Below, in pieces: positions 44,122 through 53,353 of a stretch of DNA of 64,000 nucleotides. Position numbers and translations under genes: made by a program. The notes below the pieces were generated by a model. That model was not told where the DNA came from. It did no database searches and saw only the letters and a list, made by a program, of their open reading frames with translations. Numbering within the stretch: position 1 is the first letter of the stretch; the number at the start of each line of letters is the position of its first letter. This DNA is from CAZCAC01 sp964496575 (GTDB lineage: Bacteria; Planctomycetota; UBA1135; GCA-002686595): the NCBI GenBank assembly GCA_964496575.1, contig CAZCAC010000024.1, forward strand, positions 20,037-84,036, given 5' to 3'.

Positions 44122-45480
44122 GTGCTGGAGGAGGAGGAAGCGATTCGGATCGCCCGCCGCGTCGTCGACGGCTGCGGCGCGGACGAGACCGAGGTGGTGA
44201 TCGAAGCCGGCGTGGAGCGCTTCGTGCGCTTCGCCGATACCGGACCGACCCAGAGCGCGGACCGCGAGTGGCGTCGGGTCGCCGTGCGCGCCCGGCTGCG
44301 CGAGGACGAGGGGTGGCGCGAGGCCAAGGCGACCTGCGACGGCACCGGCGAGACGGAGCTGCGGGCGGCGGCGGAGCGCGCCCTGACCCTGGCCCGACTG
44401 GCCCCCCCGAACGAGGAGCTCCTGCCCCTCGGCGGGCCGGTGGAGGTCGCCGAGCGAGCCGCGGACCCCGCCACGGTGGACCACGGCTTCGAGGCGAAGG
44501 CGCCCTGGGTCGAGGACGCGATCGCCGCCTGCGCGGCCGAGCGGCTCGTCCCCGCCGGGCTGGCGACCACCTCGGGGGAGACCGTCACGCTGGTCAACTC
44601 CGCGGGGCGCGAGGTCCACGCCGCCAGCTCCCGGGCGTCCCTGGCCCTGACGGCCAGCGCCCCGGACTTCGTCAACGGCGCCGGGTTCGCCGATACTATC
44701 AGGCGAAACGCCGGCGACATCGACCCGGACGCGGTGATCCGCACCGCCGTCGACAAGGCGACGCGCAGCCGCGACCCGGAGCCGATCGAGCCGGGCGAGT
44801 ACACCGTGATCCTCGAGCCGAACGCGGTCAGCTCGATCCTGCTCTTCGCCGCCTACCAGGGTTTCGGTGCCCAGGACGTCGAGGAGTCGGCCTCCTTCCT
44901 CTGCGGCCGGATCGGCGAGAAGACCTTCCCCGAGCTCCTCTCCGTCGCGGACGACGCGCACGATTCCCTCCACCCCGGCTGCCCCTTCGACGGCGAGGGC
45001 TCGCCGCGACAGCGAGTGGAGCTGATCGAGCGCGGCGTGGTGAAGGACCCGGTCACCGACCGGCTCTGGGCCGGGAAGCTCGGCTGCGCGAACACCGGCC
45101 ACGCCACGCCGCTGCCCAATACCGAGGGTCCGAAGCCGGCGAACCTCGTGGTTGCCGGGGGGCGGCAGTCGATCGAGGAGCTGATCGCCGGGGTCGAGTC
45201 CGGCCTCCTCGTCACGCAGTTCCACTACACCAACCTGATCGACCCGCGAGACCTGCTCCTCACCGGGATGACCCGGAACGGGACCTTCCGGATCGAGAAC
45301 GGCGAGATCGGGCCCGCGGTCAAGAACCTGCGCTTCACCGAGAGCCTGGTGAACGCCTTCTCGAACCTCAGCGGGGTGGGGGCGAGGCGCGAGGTCGCCG
45401 GAGCGCTCTTCTCCGGGGAGGTGCTGACCCCGGCGCTGCGCCTGGACGGTTTCCGCTTCACCTCGACCACGGACTTCTGA
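44122..45480 (+). CDS. pmbA: TldE/PmbA-family metalloprotease subunit
   Basis: A 452-residue protein of the TldD/TldE (PmbA) modulator-of-gyrase family; TldE lacks its own zinc site and forms the heterodimer that TldD activates. YTVILEPNAVSSILLF, DDAHDSLHPGCPFDGEGSPRQ and TGHATPLPNTEGPKPANL are the typical TldE C-terminal blocks. GTG 44122 follows leuS with a GGGAGAG ribosome-binding site. tldD starts in a TGATG overlap with its stop. The pair degrades unfolded or leader peptides in other bacteria; the target here is unknown. Confidence 0.92.
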   Translation: MLEEEEAIRIARRVVDGCGADETEVVIEAGVERFVRFADTGPTQSADREWRRVAVRARLREDEGWREAKATCDGTGETELRAAAERALTLARLAPPNEELLPLGGPVEVAERAADPATVDHGFEAKAPWVEDAIAACAAERLVPAGLATTSGETVTLVNSAGREVHAASSRASLALTASAPDFVNGAGFADTIRRNAGDIDPDAVIRTAVDKATRSRDPEPIEPGEYTVILEPNAVSSILLFAAYQGFGAQDVEESASFLCGRIGEKTFPELLSVADDAHDSLHPGCPFDGEGSPRQRVELIERGVVKDPVTDRLWAGKLGCANTGHATPLPNTEGPKPANLVVAGGRQSIEELIAGVESGLLVTQFHYTNLIDPRDLLLTGMTRNGTFRIENGEIGPAVKNLRFTESLVNAFSNLSGVGARREVAGALFSGEVLTPALRLDGFRFTSTTDF

Positions 45481-46955
45481 TGGCCGGCCGACGAGACGAG
45501 ATGGACCTGGCCCGGCGGGCGGTCGACGCCGCCCTCGCCGCGGGCGCCGAGTACGCGGACACCCGGGTGGGGCGGCTGGTCGCCGAGGAGCTGGTGGTCA
45601 AGAACGGCCAGATCGGCGCCGCGGAGGCCCCCGAGGAGCTGGGGATCGGCGTGCGCGCGCGCGTGAACGGCTGCTTCGGCTTCGCCGCCGCGCCGCTGGC
45701 TGGGGGAGACGCCGACGGACTCGCGGACGACCTCGCCCGCCGCGCCTGCCGCACCGCGGAGCGCCTCTCCGCGGCGACCGTCACGCCCACGCCGTTCGCG
45801 GGCCGCGAGGGGCACGTCGCCGAGTGGGCGACGCCGTGCGAGATCGATCCCTTCGCCGTGCCGGTGGCCGAGCGCCTGGAGCTCCTGCGCGAGGCGGAGG
45901 CCTCGCTGGAGGGACGCGACGAGACCGTGGTGCGGGAGGCGCAGAGCTCGCTGCGCCGCGAGGAGCAGTGGCAGGCCTCCAGCGAGGGCGCGCGCATCCA
46001 CCAGGTGCTCGTCCGGTGCGGCGCGGGGATCTCGACCACCGCCGCGGCCCGCGGCCAGGTGCAGCGCCGCTCCTACCCCTCCGCCTTCGGCGGCAACTAT
46101 CGCTCCGCCGGCTGGGAGCACGTGCTCGGCCTGGACCTCGCCGCGCACGGGGAGCGCATCCGCGACGAGTCGATCGCGCTCTGCGCCGCCGATCCCTGCC
46201 CCGGCGGGAAGCGCACGCTGGTGCTCGGAGCGAGCCAGCTCGCGCTGCAGATCCACGAGTCGGTCGGACATCCGAACGAGCTCGACCGCGTCTTCGGCCA
46301 CGAGGTCGACCTCGCCGGCTCCTCGTTCGCGACGCCCGAGAAGCTGGGGAGCTTCCGCTACGGCTCGGAGGTCGTGAACCTCGTCGCCGACTCGACGATC
46401 GAGGGCGGGCTCGATACCCGCGGCTTCGACGACGAGTGCGTGCCCTCGGGGCGCTGGCCGGTGGTCGAGCAGGGAATCTTCAAGGGCTACCACACCTCCC
46501 GCGAGTGGGCGGAGCGGATCGGCGAGGAGCGGAGCCGCGGGGCGGCTCGCGCCGAAGGGTGGTTCAACCCGCCGATCATCCGGATGACCAACCTGTCCCT
46601 GATGCCCGGGAAATGGACCCTGGAGGCGCTGCTCGCCGACTGCGAGGACGGCGCGATCTTCGCCGACACGGTCAAGATGTGGTCGATCGACCAGCGGCGG
46701 AACAACTTCCAGTTCACCTGCGAGATCGCCTGGGAGATCGAGGGCGGGAAGCTCGGGCGCCTCCTGCGCAACCCGACCTACCAGGGCAGCACGCCGGAGT
46801 TCTGGGGCTCCTGCGACGCGGTCTGCGATGCGGACCACTGGGGGCTCTACGGCGTGCCGAACTGCGGCAAGGGCAACCCGATGCAGGTCGCCGAGATGAG
46901 CCACGGCGCCGCACCGGCGCGCTTCCGAGAGGTTGCCTTCATCGCGGCGGAGTAG
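45480..46955 (+). CDS. tldD: TldD-family metalloprotease
   Basis: A 491-residue zinc protease that works with TldE. The active-site motif HESVGHPNELDR carries the HExxxH zinc ligands of the family. GWEHVLGLDLAAHGER, FDDECVPSGRWPVVEQG and NPTYQGSTPEFWGSCD are further conserved blocks. It starts within the TldE stop (TGATG) so the two subunits are made together. It ends 132 nt before the convergent FKBP gene, a gap filled by an inverted-repeat element. Confidence 0.94.
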   Translation: MAGRRDEMDLARRAVDAALAAGAEYADTRVGRLVAEELVVKNGQIGAAEAPEELGIGVRARVNGCFGFAAAPLAGGDADGLADDLARRACRTAERLSAATVTPTPFAGREGHVAEWATPCEIDPFAVPVAERLELLREAEASLEGRDETVVREAQSSLRREEQWQASSEGARIHQVLVRCGAGISTTAAARGQVQRRSYPSAFGGNYRSAGWEHVLGLDLAAHGERIRDESIALCAADPCPGGKRTLVLGASQLALQIHESVGHPNELDRVFGHEVDLAGSSFATPEKLGSFRYGSEVVNLVADSTIEGGLDTRGFDDECVPSGRWPVVEQGIFKGYHTSREWAERIGEERSRGAARAEGWFNPPIIRMTNLSLMPGKWTLEALLADCEDGAIFADTVKMWSIDQRRNNFQFTCEIAWEIEGGKLGRLLRNPTYQGSTPEFWGSCDAVCDADHWGLYGVPNCGKGNPMQVAEMSHGAAPARFREVAFIAAE

Positions 46956-47085
46956 TCACAGTACGGAGTCGCACTCTCGGTTGTCATTCTCGTGCCCTCC
47001 GGTACCGTGCGCTCACCAGCCGTGTTGGACGTGCGTTCCCGAGATGCGGAGGAACGACAGCCGGGAGTGCGACTCCGTACTGCGA
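46956..47085. repeat. Long inverted-repeat element between tldD and the FKBP gene
   Basis: Two ~30-nt arms (46956-46985 and 47056-47085) are inverted copies: the outer 18 nt of the core, cagtacggagtcgcactc, match exactly and the whole arm has about three mismatches. They enclose ~70 nt with an inner 6-bp stem (cgttcc/ggaacg). The element fills the convergent gap almost exactly. It is larger than a terminator and looks like a MITE or REP-type palindromic unit. No transposase is in the window. Confidence 0.6.
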
Positions 47086-47086
47086 G

Positions 47087-47761
47087 TTACGGTAGGATCT
47101 CGACCAGCTCGACGTCGAAGATCAAGGTCGCCTTGGGCGGGATCACCGGCGGTTTCCCCCGCTCCCGATAGGCGAGCGGGTAAGGCACGATCAGCTTGCG
47201 CTTGCCGCCGACCTTCATCGAGCCGACCCCTTCGGTCCAGCCCGGGATGACCCGGTTGAGGGGAGTGCTGTAGGGCTGGCCACGATCATACGAGCTGTCG
47301 AACTTGGTGCCGTTGGTGAGGTAGCCGGTGTAGTGAACCCGAACCTTGGTGGTCGGCCCGGCGGGCTGCGCGCCCTCTCCCACGACGATGTCGTAGTACT
47401 TCAGGCCGGATTCGGTCTCGGCCCAGTCACCGCGGACGGCCCAGCCGGGGAAGCGGGGGATCTCCCGGCGCGAGGCGACCTCGCCGCCCGCCCCGACGAC
47501 GACCTCCACGCACTTCTGCTGGTTGTAGACGGTGACGACCGCGGTCTTCGCTTCGGTGTCGACCACGGCGCTCGCGGCCTTGCCCTTCACCGTCGACTCG
47601 GCGATGCCGACCGCGGCGGCGAGGTTCACACCGGAGGCGGCGAGCTGGGCGTGGTGGGCGGCGGGCTCGGGGGGCAGGGTCTCGTGGTCGGTCTGGAGGA
47701 TCGGCGCGGCGGCGGCGCAAACGACGGCCAGAGCCGCCAGGGCGGCGAGGGTTCGAATCAT
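47087..47761 (-). CDS. Secreted FKBP-type peptidyl-prolyl isomerase
   Basis: A 224-residue exported isomerase. Signal peptide MIRTLAALAALAVVCAAAA; residues ~45-105 resemble a PepSY-like domain (VGIAESTVKGKAA, VTVYNQQKCVEVVVG); the FKBP domain fills ~115-224 with VRVHYTGYLTNGTKFDSSYD, VIPGWTEGVGSMKVGGKRK and a C-terminal LIFDVELVEI. It probably folds proteins outside the cytoplasm. The PepSY-FKBP combination is unusual. Start ATG 47761 is chosen because it opens the signal peptide; the frame is open upstream. Divergent from the glycosyltransferase gene, 187 nt away. Confidence 0.88.
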   Translation of the reverse strand: MIRTLAALAALAVVCAAAAPILQTDHETLPPEPAAHHAQLAASGVNLAAAVGIAESTVKGKAASAVVDTEAKTAVVTVYNQQKCVEVVVGAGGEVASRREIPRFPGWAVRGDWAETESGLKYYDIVVGEGAQPAGPTTKVRVHYTGYLTNGTKFDSSYDRGQPYSTPLNRVIPGWTEGVGSMKVGGKRKLIVPYPLAYRERGKPPVIPPKATLIFDVELVEILP

Positions 47762-47948
47762 GGCTGGCTGTACCTGAGGAAAGATGACTGGGAGAGCGCG
47801 AAGGGTAGCGGACGGGCCCGAAAGGTGCACTCCCAACTCCGGAGCTGTCGACGGAGGCGGCGCTGGGGACGCGCGGGGCGCCTCGATCCCTGGCCCGCCC
47901 CTCCCGCGACCGCTTGCTCCGGGCCCGCCCCCACGTCACATTGGGGCG

Positions 47949-49553
47949 ATGCCGACCGTCTCCGCCTGCCTGATCGTGCGCGACGAGGAGGAGAACCTTC
48001 CCCTCTGCCTCGAGGCCCTCGAGCCGTGGGTCGACGAGATCTGCGTCCTCGACACCGGCTCCACCGACCGCACCGTGGCGCTCGCCACCGAGTGCGGGGC
48101 GAAGGTCGGTCACTTCGCCTGGTGCGACGACTTCGCGGCCGCCCGCAACGGCTGTCTCGAGCTCGCGACGAGCGACTGGATCCTGTCGGTCGACGCCGAC
48201 GAGCTGCTCGACCCCGAGAGCGGCCCGGCGCTCCGGGCGGCGATCGAGGCGGAGGAGGTGCAGGCCTTCCTCGTCTGGCTCGACAACCTCGAGAGCGCCG
48301 AGGCGGGAAGGAAGCCCGGCCTCTGCTCCGTCGGACTGGCACGCCTCCACCGCAACCGTCCGGAGATCCGCTGGTCGCGCCCGGTGCACGAGTCACTCAT
48401 GGACAGCCTGATCGCGCTCGGGGTTGGATCTCTCGAGCACTCGGGGCTGCGCCTGGTTCACTCCGGCTACCTCCCCGAGGTGGTGCGCGCGCGCGGCAAG
48501 CGGGAGCGCAACCTGGCGATCCTGAGTACCCGGCGCGAGGCGGAACCGGACGACCTGTTCAACCTGTACAAGCTGGCCACCACCTGCGGCACGCTGGACC
48601 GCATCGACGAGGCGCGCGAGATCCTCGAGGAGGCCTGGTCGAAGGGGCGCGCCCTCTCGGCGGGCCAGCGCGCGAGCCGCCCCTTCCTGCCGCTGGTCGC
48701 CGCCGAGCTCTCGCGCCTCTCCGCCGAGTGCGGCCGGCCCGGCCGCGGCGCGGAGGTCGCGAGCGAGGGGCTGGAGGACTACCAGACGGTCTCCGAGCTC
48801 CTCTACCACCACGGCGAGGGGCTCCGACGCACCGGCGACTTCCAGACGGCGTGGAAGCAGTACGTCGCGGCCAGCACCGCCGAGCCGTGGACCGACCTGT
48901 ACAGCGGCGACCCCGCGACGCGGGGGCACAAGCCGCTCGCCGCCCTGGCCAGGCTCGCCGCCATCGCCGGCGACCTGCGCCTGGCCCAGGAGACGATCGC
49001 CAGGGCGCTGGAGATCGCCCCCGACGACCTCGGCGTGCGCGCCCTGGCGGCGCGGCTGATCGCGGTGGCGGGGGAGGGGATCGAGGCCTGGCGGATCCTC
49101 GGGGGCTTGCTCGACGAGGCACCGGGACACCCCGAGGTCGCCCTGCTGGCGGCGGAGATGGCCTGGTCGCGGGACGAGCGGGAGGTCGCCCTCGGCTTCT
49201 GGAAGAGCGCTCGCGAGACGCGGGGAGGAGGGGCGACGGCCCTCGCCTGGCTCGCGGTGACCGAGCTCGCCGCCGGCGACCTCGAGCACGCCGGCGAGCA
49301 CCTCGAGGCCCTGCGCCCGATCGATCTGCCGGAGACGGCGGCCCGGGTGGTGCTCGCCGCGGTCGCGGGGCGACCGCTGGAGCTGGAGCCCGGCGTCGAC
49401 CGTACCGCGCTCCTGACCGAGGTCGTCGCCTGGCTCCAGGAGCTGGGCAAGGACCCGGAGCAGCGCGCCCTCCGGCGCTTCGCGGAGGGGGCACCGCCCC
49501 TCGCCGGGGTGGTGCCGGGGATCGACCGTCTGGTCGGCGAGAGGGGAGACTGA
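47949..49553 (+). CDS. Family 2 glycosyltransferase with TPR C-terminus
   Basis: A 534-residue protein. Residues 1-230 are a GT-A glycosyltransferase of the SunS/WaaE-like type: SACLIVRDEEENLPLCLEAL, VLDTGSTDRTVALA, and the DxD in SVDADELLD. The remainder is helical repeats of TPR character (DDLFNLYKLATTCGTLDRID, LRLAQETIARALEIAPDDLG). Such proteins add sugars to proteins or surface polymers; acceptor unknown. ATG 47949 opens directly before the first GT strand. Ends 182 nt before glnA. Confidence 0.85.
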   Translation: MPTVSACLIVRDEEENLPLCLEALEPWVDEICVLDTGSTDRTVALATECGAKVGHFAWCDDFAAARNGCLELATSDWILSVDADELLDPESGPALRAAIEAEEVQAFLVWLDNLESAEAGRKPGLCSVGLARLHRNRPEIRWSRPVHESLMDSLIALGVGSLEHSGLRLVHSGYLPEVVRARGKRERNLAILSTRREAEPDDLFNLYKLATTCGTLDRIDEAREILEEAWSKGRALSAGQRASRPFLPLVAAELSRLSAECGRPGRGAEVASEGLEDYQTVSELLYHHGEGLRRTGDFQTAWKQYVAASTAEPWTDLYSGDPATRGHKPLAALARLAAIAGDLRLAQETIARALEIAPDDLGVRALAARLIAVAGEGIEAWRILGGLLDEAPGHPEVALLAAEMAWSRDEREVALGFWKSARETRGGGATALAWLAVTELAAGDLEHAGEHLEALRPIDLPETAARVVLAAVAGRPLELEPGVDRTALLTEVVAWLQELGKDPEQRALRRFAEGAPPLAGVVPGIDRLVGERGD

Positions 49554-49568
49554 GCCGGGCCCAGGCGC

Positions 49569-49583
49569 GGGATATTTCTTGCA
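49569..49583 (+). promoter_or_regulatory. Sigma-54-like -24/-12 element upstream of glnA
   Basis: GG (49569-49570), ten bases gatatttctt, then GC inside TTGCA (49579-49583): GG and GC spaced by 10 as in sigma-54 promoters, with the -12 TTGCA box. The -24 box matches only at GG. It lies ~155 nt upstream of glnA, inside a short AT-rich patch. Suggestive only. Confidence 0.3.
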
Positions 49584-49735
49584 GTTTCCGCGCTTTTCCA
49601 TTCGCGCGGCGGCGCTCCGAGCCGATATTCCTGCACGACCGATCGGCGAGGAGCGCACGGCGCGCCGATTGTGCCGCGCACCCGCCACACCGAATAACGG
49701 GCCACCACCACCCCCTCCTGGAGAGCCAGCCACCG

Positions 49736-51148
49736 ATGAACGACAGCCCCACCGCCGTCCTGCAGGACGAGGACCTCGAAGTCTGCCGCAGCGCCCGCTC
49801 CGACATGGATCGCCAGCAGATCCTCGAGCACATGGGCGAGCACGACGTGCGCTTCCTGCGCCTGCAGTTCACCGACATCACCGGGATCAACAAGAACGTC
49901 GAGGTGCCGACCAGCCAGTTCGAGAAGGCGCTCGCCGGCGAGATCATGTTCGACGGCTCGTCGATCGAGGGCTTCACCCGCATCGAGGAGTCGGACATGC
50001 TGCTGAAGCCCGGCCTCGAGACCTACCGCATCGACCCGTGGGTCTCGGTGGGGATGGGAGGCCGCGGGCACGGGCGCGTGGCGCGGCTGATCTGCGACAT
50101 CTACGACCCCGAGGAGACTCCCTTCGAGGGGTGCCCGCGACTGACCCTGAAGCGGACCTGCTCCCAGGCCGGGGAGCTCGGCTACACGCTCAAGGCGGGC
50201 CCCGAGGCGGAGTTCTTCCTCTTCCTCCGCACGGCGGACGGCAAGGCGACCACCGAGACGAACGACGCCGCGGGGTACTTCGATCTCGCCCCGATCGACA
50301 CCGGCGAGGCGTGTCGACGCGAGATCGTCATCGCGCTGGAAGCGCTGGGCTTCGAGATCGAGGCCGCCCACCACGAGGTCGCGCCGGGGCAGCACGAGAT
50401 CGACTTCAAGTACGGTGGAGCGCTGAAGACCGCGGATCGGCTGAGCACCTTCCGCTTCGTGGTGCGCCGCATCGCGCGGGGGATGGGGCTGCACGCCACC
50501 TTCATGCCCAAGCCGATCTTCGGCCAGAACGGCTCCGGGATGCACGTTCACCAGTCGCTCTTCCGCGAAGGGGAGAACGCCTTCTACCGGGAGGGCGAGG
50601 AGCACGACGGGATCAGTGAGGAGATGCGCTGGTACATCGGCGGGCTCCTGAAGCACGCCCGGGCCTACTGTGCGATCACCAACCCGCTGGTCAACTCCTA
50701 CAAGCGGCTGGTGCCCGGCTACGAGGCGCCGACCCACCTGGCCTGGTCGATGCGGAATCGCTCCCCGCTGATCCGGGTGCCCGCGAGGCGGGGGGAGGGC
50801 ACGCGCTGCGAGGTGCGGATGGCCGACCCCGCCTGCAACCCCTACCTCGCCTTCACGGCGATGCTCGCCTCGGGACTCGACGGGATCCGCAATCGAATCG
50901 AGCCCCCGCCGCCGGTCACGGGCAACGTCTACGACATGAGCGCGCGGGAGCGATCGAGGCTGAGGATCAAGACCCTGCCCGCCAACCTCGGGGAGGCCGT
51001 GGGGCTCCTGGAGAAGGACGAGGTGGTGAAGGACTCGCTGGGGAGCCACATCCTCGATCAGTTCGTGACGGCCAAGAGGACCGAGTGGCAGGAGTACATC
51101 TCCACCGTGCACCCCTGGGAGGTGGACCGGTACCTGACCGTCTACTAG
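49736..51148 (+). CDS. glnA: Type I glutamine synthetase
   Basis: Makes glutamine from glutamate, ammonia and ATP. 470 residues. FDGSSIEGFTRIEESDM near the N-terminus, the metal/substrate Glu of GPEAEFFLF, HHEVAPGQHEIDFKYG, and the ATP-binding FMPKPIFGQNGSGMHVHQSL. The adenylylation-site region reads NVYDMSARERS in place of the typical NLYDLPPEE, so regulation by adenylylation is doubtful and the protein looks like a GSI-alpha type. ATG 49736 is used; an ATG at 49805 is also in frame. About 36 extra N-terminal residues precede the conserved core. Confidence 0.95.
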   Translation: MNDSPTAVLQDEDLEVCRSARSDMDRQQILEHMGEHDVRFLRLQFTDITGINKNVEVPTSQFEKALAGEIMFDGSSIEGFTRIEESDMLLKPGLETYRIDPWVSVGMGGRGHGRVARLICDIYDPEETPFEGCPRLTLKRTCSQAGELGYTLKAGPEAEFFLFLRTADGKATTETNDAAGYFDLAPIDTGEACRREIVIALEALGFEIEAAHHEVAPGQHEIDFKYGGALKTADRLSTFRFVVRRIARGMGLHATFMPKPIFGQNGSGMHVHQSLFREGENAFYREGEEHDGISEEMRWYIGGLLKHARAYCAITNPLVNSYKRLVPGYEAPTHLAWSMRNRSPLIRVPARRGEGTRCEVRMADPACNPYLAFTAMLASGLDGIRNRIEPPPPVTGNVYDMSARERSRLRIKTLPANLGEAVGLLEKDEVVKDSLGSHILDQFVTAKRTEWQEYISTVHPWEVDRYLTVY

Positions 51149-51181
51149 ATCCCATAGATCCCGAATAGACGCCCGATCGCG

Positions 51182-51216
51182 GTGGGCGGGCCCCAAAATG
51201 GGCCCCCAGGGCCCAC
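51182..51216. terminator. Nested GC hairpin after glnA
   Basis: Outer stem gtgggc/gcccac (51182-51187, 51211-51216) around inner gggccc/gggccc (51188-51193, 51200-51205), 34 nt after the glnA stop. No T-run follows. Likely transcript end of glnA, possibly Rho-assisted. Confidence 0.45.
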
Positions 51217-51281
51217 CCCCGGTCCTGGGCCGTGTGGTAGACTCTCAGCGTAGACGATCCCCGACTCTCACCCGGATCCAC

Positions 51282-52700
51282 ATGCCTTCGTCTTCCTCTA
51301 TCGGAGGGGGCGGGCGGTCGAGTAGCACCCGATGGCTCTCGACGGTTCTCGCCCTCAGTGCTTTCGTTCTGCTCGCGGAGCCTCACGCCCGCGGTGCATC
51401 TGCACCCGATGGACCGCACAACATCCTGCTCGTCGTCGCCGACGATCTCGGCGTGGACATGGTCGGGGTGTACGACGAGGGGGCTCCCGGGCCGCCGACT
51501 CCGATCATCGATTCGCTGGCTCAGCAGGGGGTCTACTTCCGCAACTGCTGGTCCAACACGATGTGCTCGCCGACCCGTGCGACGATTCACGCCGGGCGCT
51601 ACGGCTTCCGTACCGGCATCGGGATGATCATCACCCCGGACGCCCCCGACTTCTCCCTCGACGAGAAGATCCTCCCCGAGCACCTCGTCAACGCGCCGGG
51701 CGGTGGCTACGCCTGTGCCGCCATCGGCAAGTGGCACCTGGGGAACGAGAATGGAGGCGAACCCCACCACGCCAACCTGTCCGGCTACCCGCACTTCGTC
51801 GGGACGGAGAACAGCCTGATCGGTGACTGGCACTACTACAACTGGCCGAAGAACGTCAACGGGACGGTCACGACCTGTACGACGTACGCGACGGTCGACA
51901 ACGTCGACGAGGCGCTCGCCTGGATCTCGCAGGCGCCCGAACCGTGGTTCTGCTACCTCGCCTTCACCGCGCCGCACGATCCCTTCCACGAGCCACCCGC
52001 CTCCCTGCACACGCGCACGCTCCGCCCGGTCGATCCGCGCATCGAGCCGCGCCCTTTCTACGAGGCAGCGGTCGAGGCGATGGATACCGAGCTCGGCCGT
52101 CTGCTCACCGGAATCGCCGACGACCTGCCCAACACCAACATCGTCTTCCTCGGCGACAACGGGACCCCCCGCGAGGTCTGCCTGCCGCCGTTCATGCCCG
52201 ACCACGCCAAGCTGACCGTGTACGAGGGCGGGGTGAACGTCCCGCTGATCTTCAAGGGGCCAGCGGTGCCTCACCAGGGAGTGGAGTGCGCGGCGCTGGT
52301 CAACACCACCGACCTGTTCGCCACCATCCTGGAGCTGGGCGGGATCGATCTCGGCTCCATCCGGGTTCCCCGCGACTCGATCAGCCTGACCCCCTACCTC
52401 GCCGCCCCGTCCACGCCGAGCCTGCGCTGGTGGGTCTACACGGAGATCTTCAACCCGAACGGTTTCGGCCCCCTGCTCAATGGACGCGCCGCGATTCGCG
52501 GTGAGCGCTACAAGCTGATCCGGACGGCGTACGGCACCCCGGAGGACGAGTTCTACGACCTCGAGCTCGACCCGTTCGAGCTGACCGACCTCTTCGCCCC
52601 CGGCCAGCCCCCTCTCTCGGGAGATGCCTGGTGGGCCCACTTCCTGCTCGAGCGGCAGCTGACCGGGATGCCCTGGGGGATCGCGACCCTGCTCCCGTAG
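51282..52700 (+). CDS. Secreted sulfatase
   Basis: A 472-residue sulfate-ester hydrolase. Signal peptide region to about residue 37 (RWLSTVLALSAFVLLAEPHA), metal-binding ADD at ~53-55 in VVADDLGVDM, and the formylglycine signature CSPTRATIHAGR with the modified Cys at residue 95. GKWHLG and FLGDNGTP are further active-site blocks. The Cys type needs FGE or anSME maturation, neither of which is nearby. The desulfated substrate is probably a marine-type sulfated polysaccharide, but that is guessed. ATG 51282 opens the signal peptide. Confidence 0.93.
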   Translation: MPSSSSIGGGGRSSSTRWLSTVLALSAFVLLAEPHARGASAPDGPHNILLVVADDLGVDMVGVYDEGAPGPPTPIIDSLAQQGVYFRNCWSNTMCSPTRATIHAGRYGFRTGIGMIITPDAPDFSLDEKILPEHLVNAPGGGYACAAIGKWHLGNENGGEPHHANLSGYPHFVGTENSLIGDWHYYNWPKNVNGTVTTCTTYATVDNVDEALAWISQAPEPWFCYLAFTAPHDPFHEPPASLHTRTLRPVDPRIEPRPFYEAAVEAMDTELGRLLTGIADDLPNTNIVFLGDNGTPREVCLPPFMPDHAKLTVYEGGVNVPLIFKGPAVPHQGVECAALVNTTDLFATILELGGIDLGSIRVPRDSISLTPYLAAPSTPSLRWWVYTEIFNPNGFGPLLNGRAAIRGERYKLIRTAYGTPEDEFYDLELDPFELTDLFAPGQPPLSGDAWWAHFLLERQLTGMPWGIATLLP

Positions 52701-52908
52701 GGGGCGAGACCCGCGGTGCAGCCGAGGAGGACGCGTCCGGAGATCAGGAGGGCGGCCTCTCGATCAGGGAGCGGCTTTTCCGGCGAGATCCGCACTGGAA
52801 GCGGGGTCTGGCATCCGCGATCATGGCGGCTGGAGCGGGGGACGGCCCGACCACCCCGCCGGGGTCTCCGAGGCCGTCCGTGACCGCCACGCCTGAACGC
52901 AAAGGAGC

Positions 52909-53268
52909 ATGAGTTTGGACTACCCCTACGAGCTGATCGTCCGGGACATCCCTCGGACCGAGGGCCTCGAGCAGAAGATCGAGGAGAAGGTCGAGAAGCT
53001 GGGAACCTTCTACGATCGCATCTCGCACTGCCGGGTCACCATCGAGGCCCCCGAGCGCGGTCGGCGCAAGGGCGCGGCGTTCAAGGTCAGCGTCGAGCTG
53101 CGCGTGCCCGGGACCGAGCTGATCGCCAACCGGGAGGGCGAGCCGTCGCCGAACAACGAGACGCTCACCCCCGCGATCCGCGAGGCCTTCAAGGCGATGC
53201 AGCGCCAGCTCCGGGACTACATCGAGAAGAAGAGGAGGCGCCCTCAGAAGGACGTGGAGGGGGTCTGA
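52909..53268 (+). CDS. Ribosome hibernation promoting factor (HPF/RaiA family)
   Basis: A 119-residue protein of the YfiA/HPF type, which stalls or dimerises ribosomes in starvation. LEQKIEEKVEKLGTFYDRI with the CRVTIEAPERGRRKG segment and the AIREAFKAMQRQLRDYIEKK C-terminal helix fit the alpha-beta-beta-beta-alpha fold; the strongly basic tail KKRRRPQKD is usual. It is a short HPF without the long C-terminal dimerisation domain. Start ATG 52909, with AAGGAG about 3 nt upstream (close spacing). Confidence 0.82.
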   Translation: MSLDYPYELIVRDIPRTEGLEQKIEEKVEKLGTFYDRISHCRVTIEAPERGRRKGAAFKVSVELRVPGTELIANREGEPSPNNETLTPAIREAFKAMQRQLRDYIEKKRRRPQKDVEGV

Positions 53269-53353
53269 GCCGCGACCCGGTGGTTCGCTGAGGATTCCTC
53301 GCCTCTCGCTCACCCTGGCGGGAGGGCGCGGCCGATGATCTCGGCAGAGTCCC

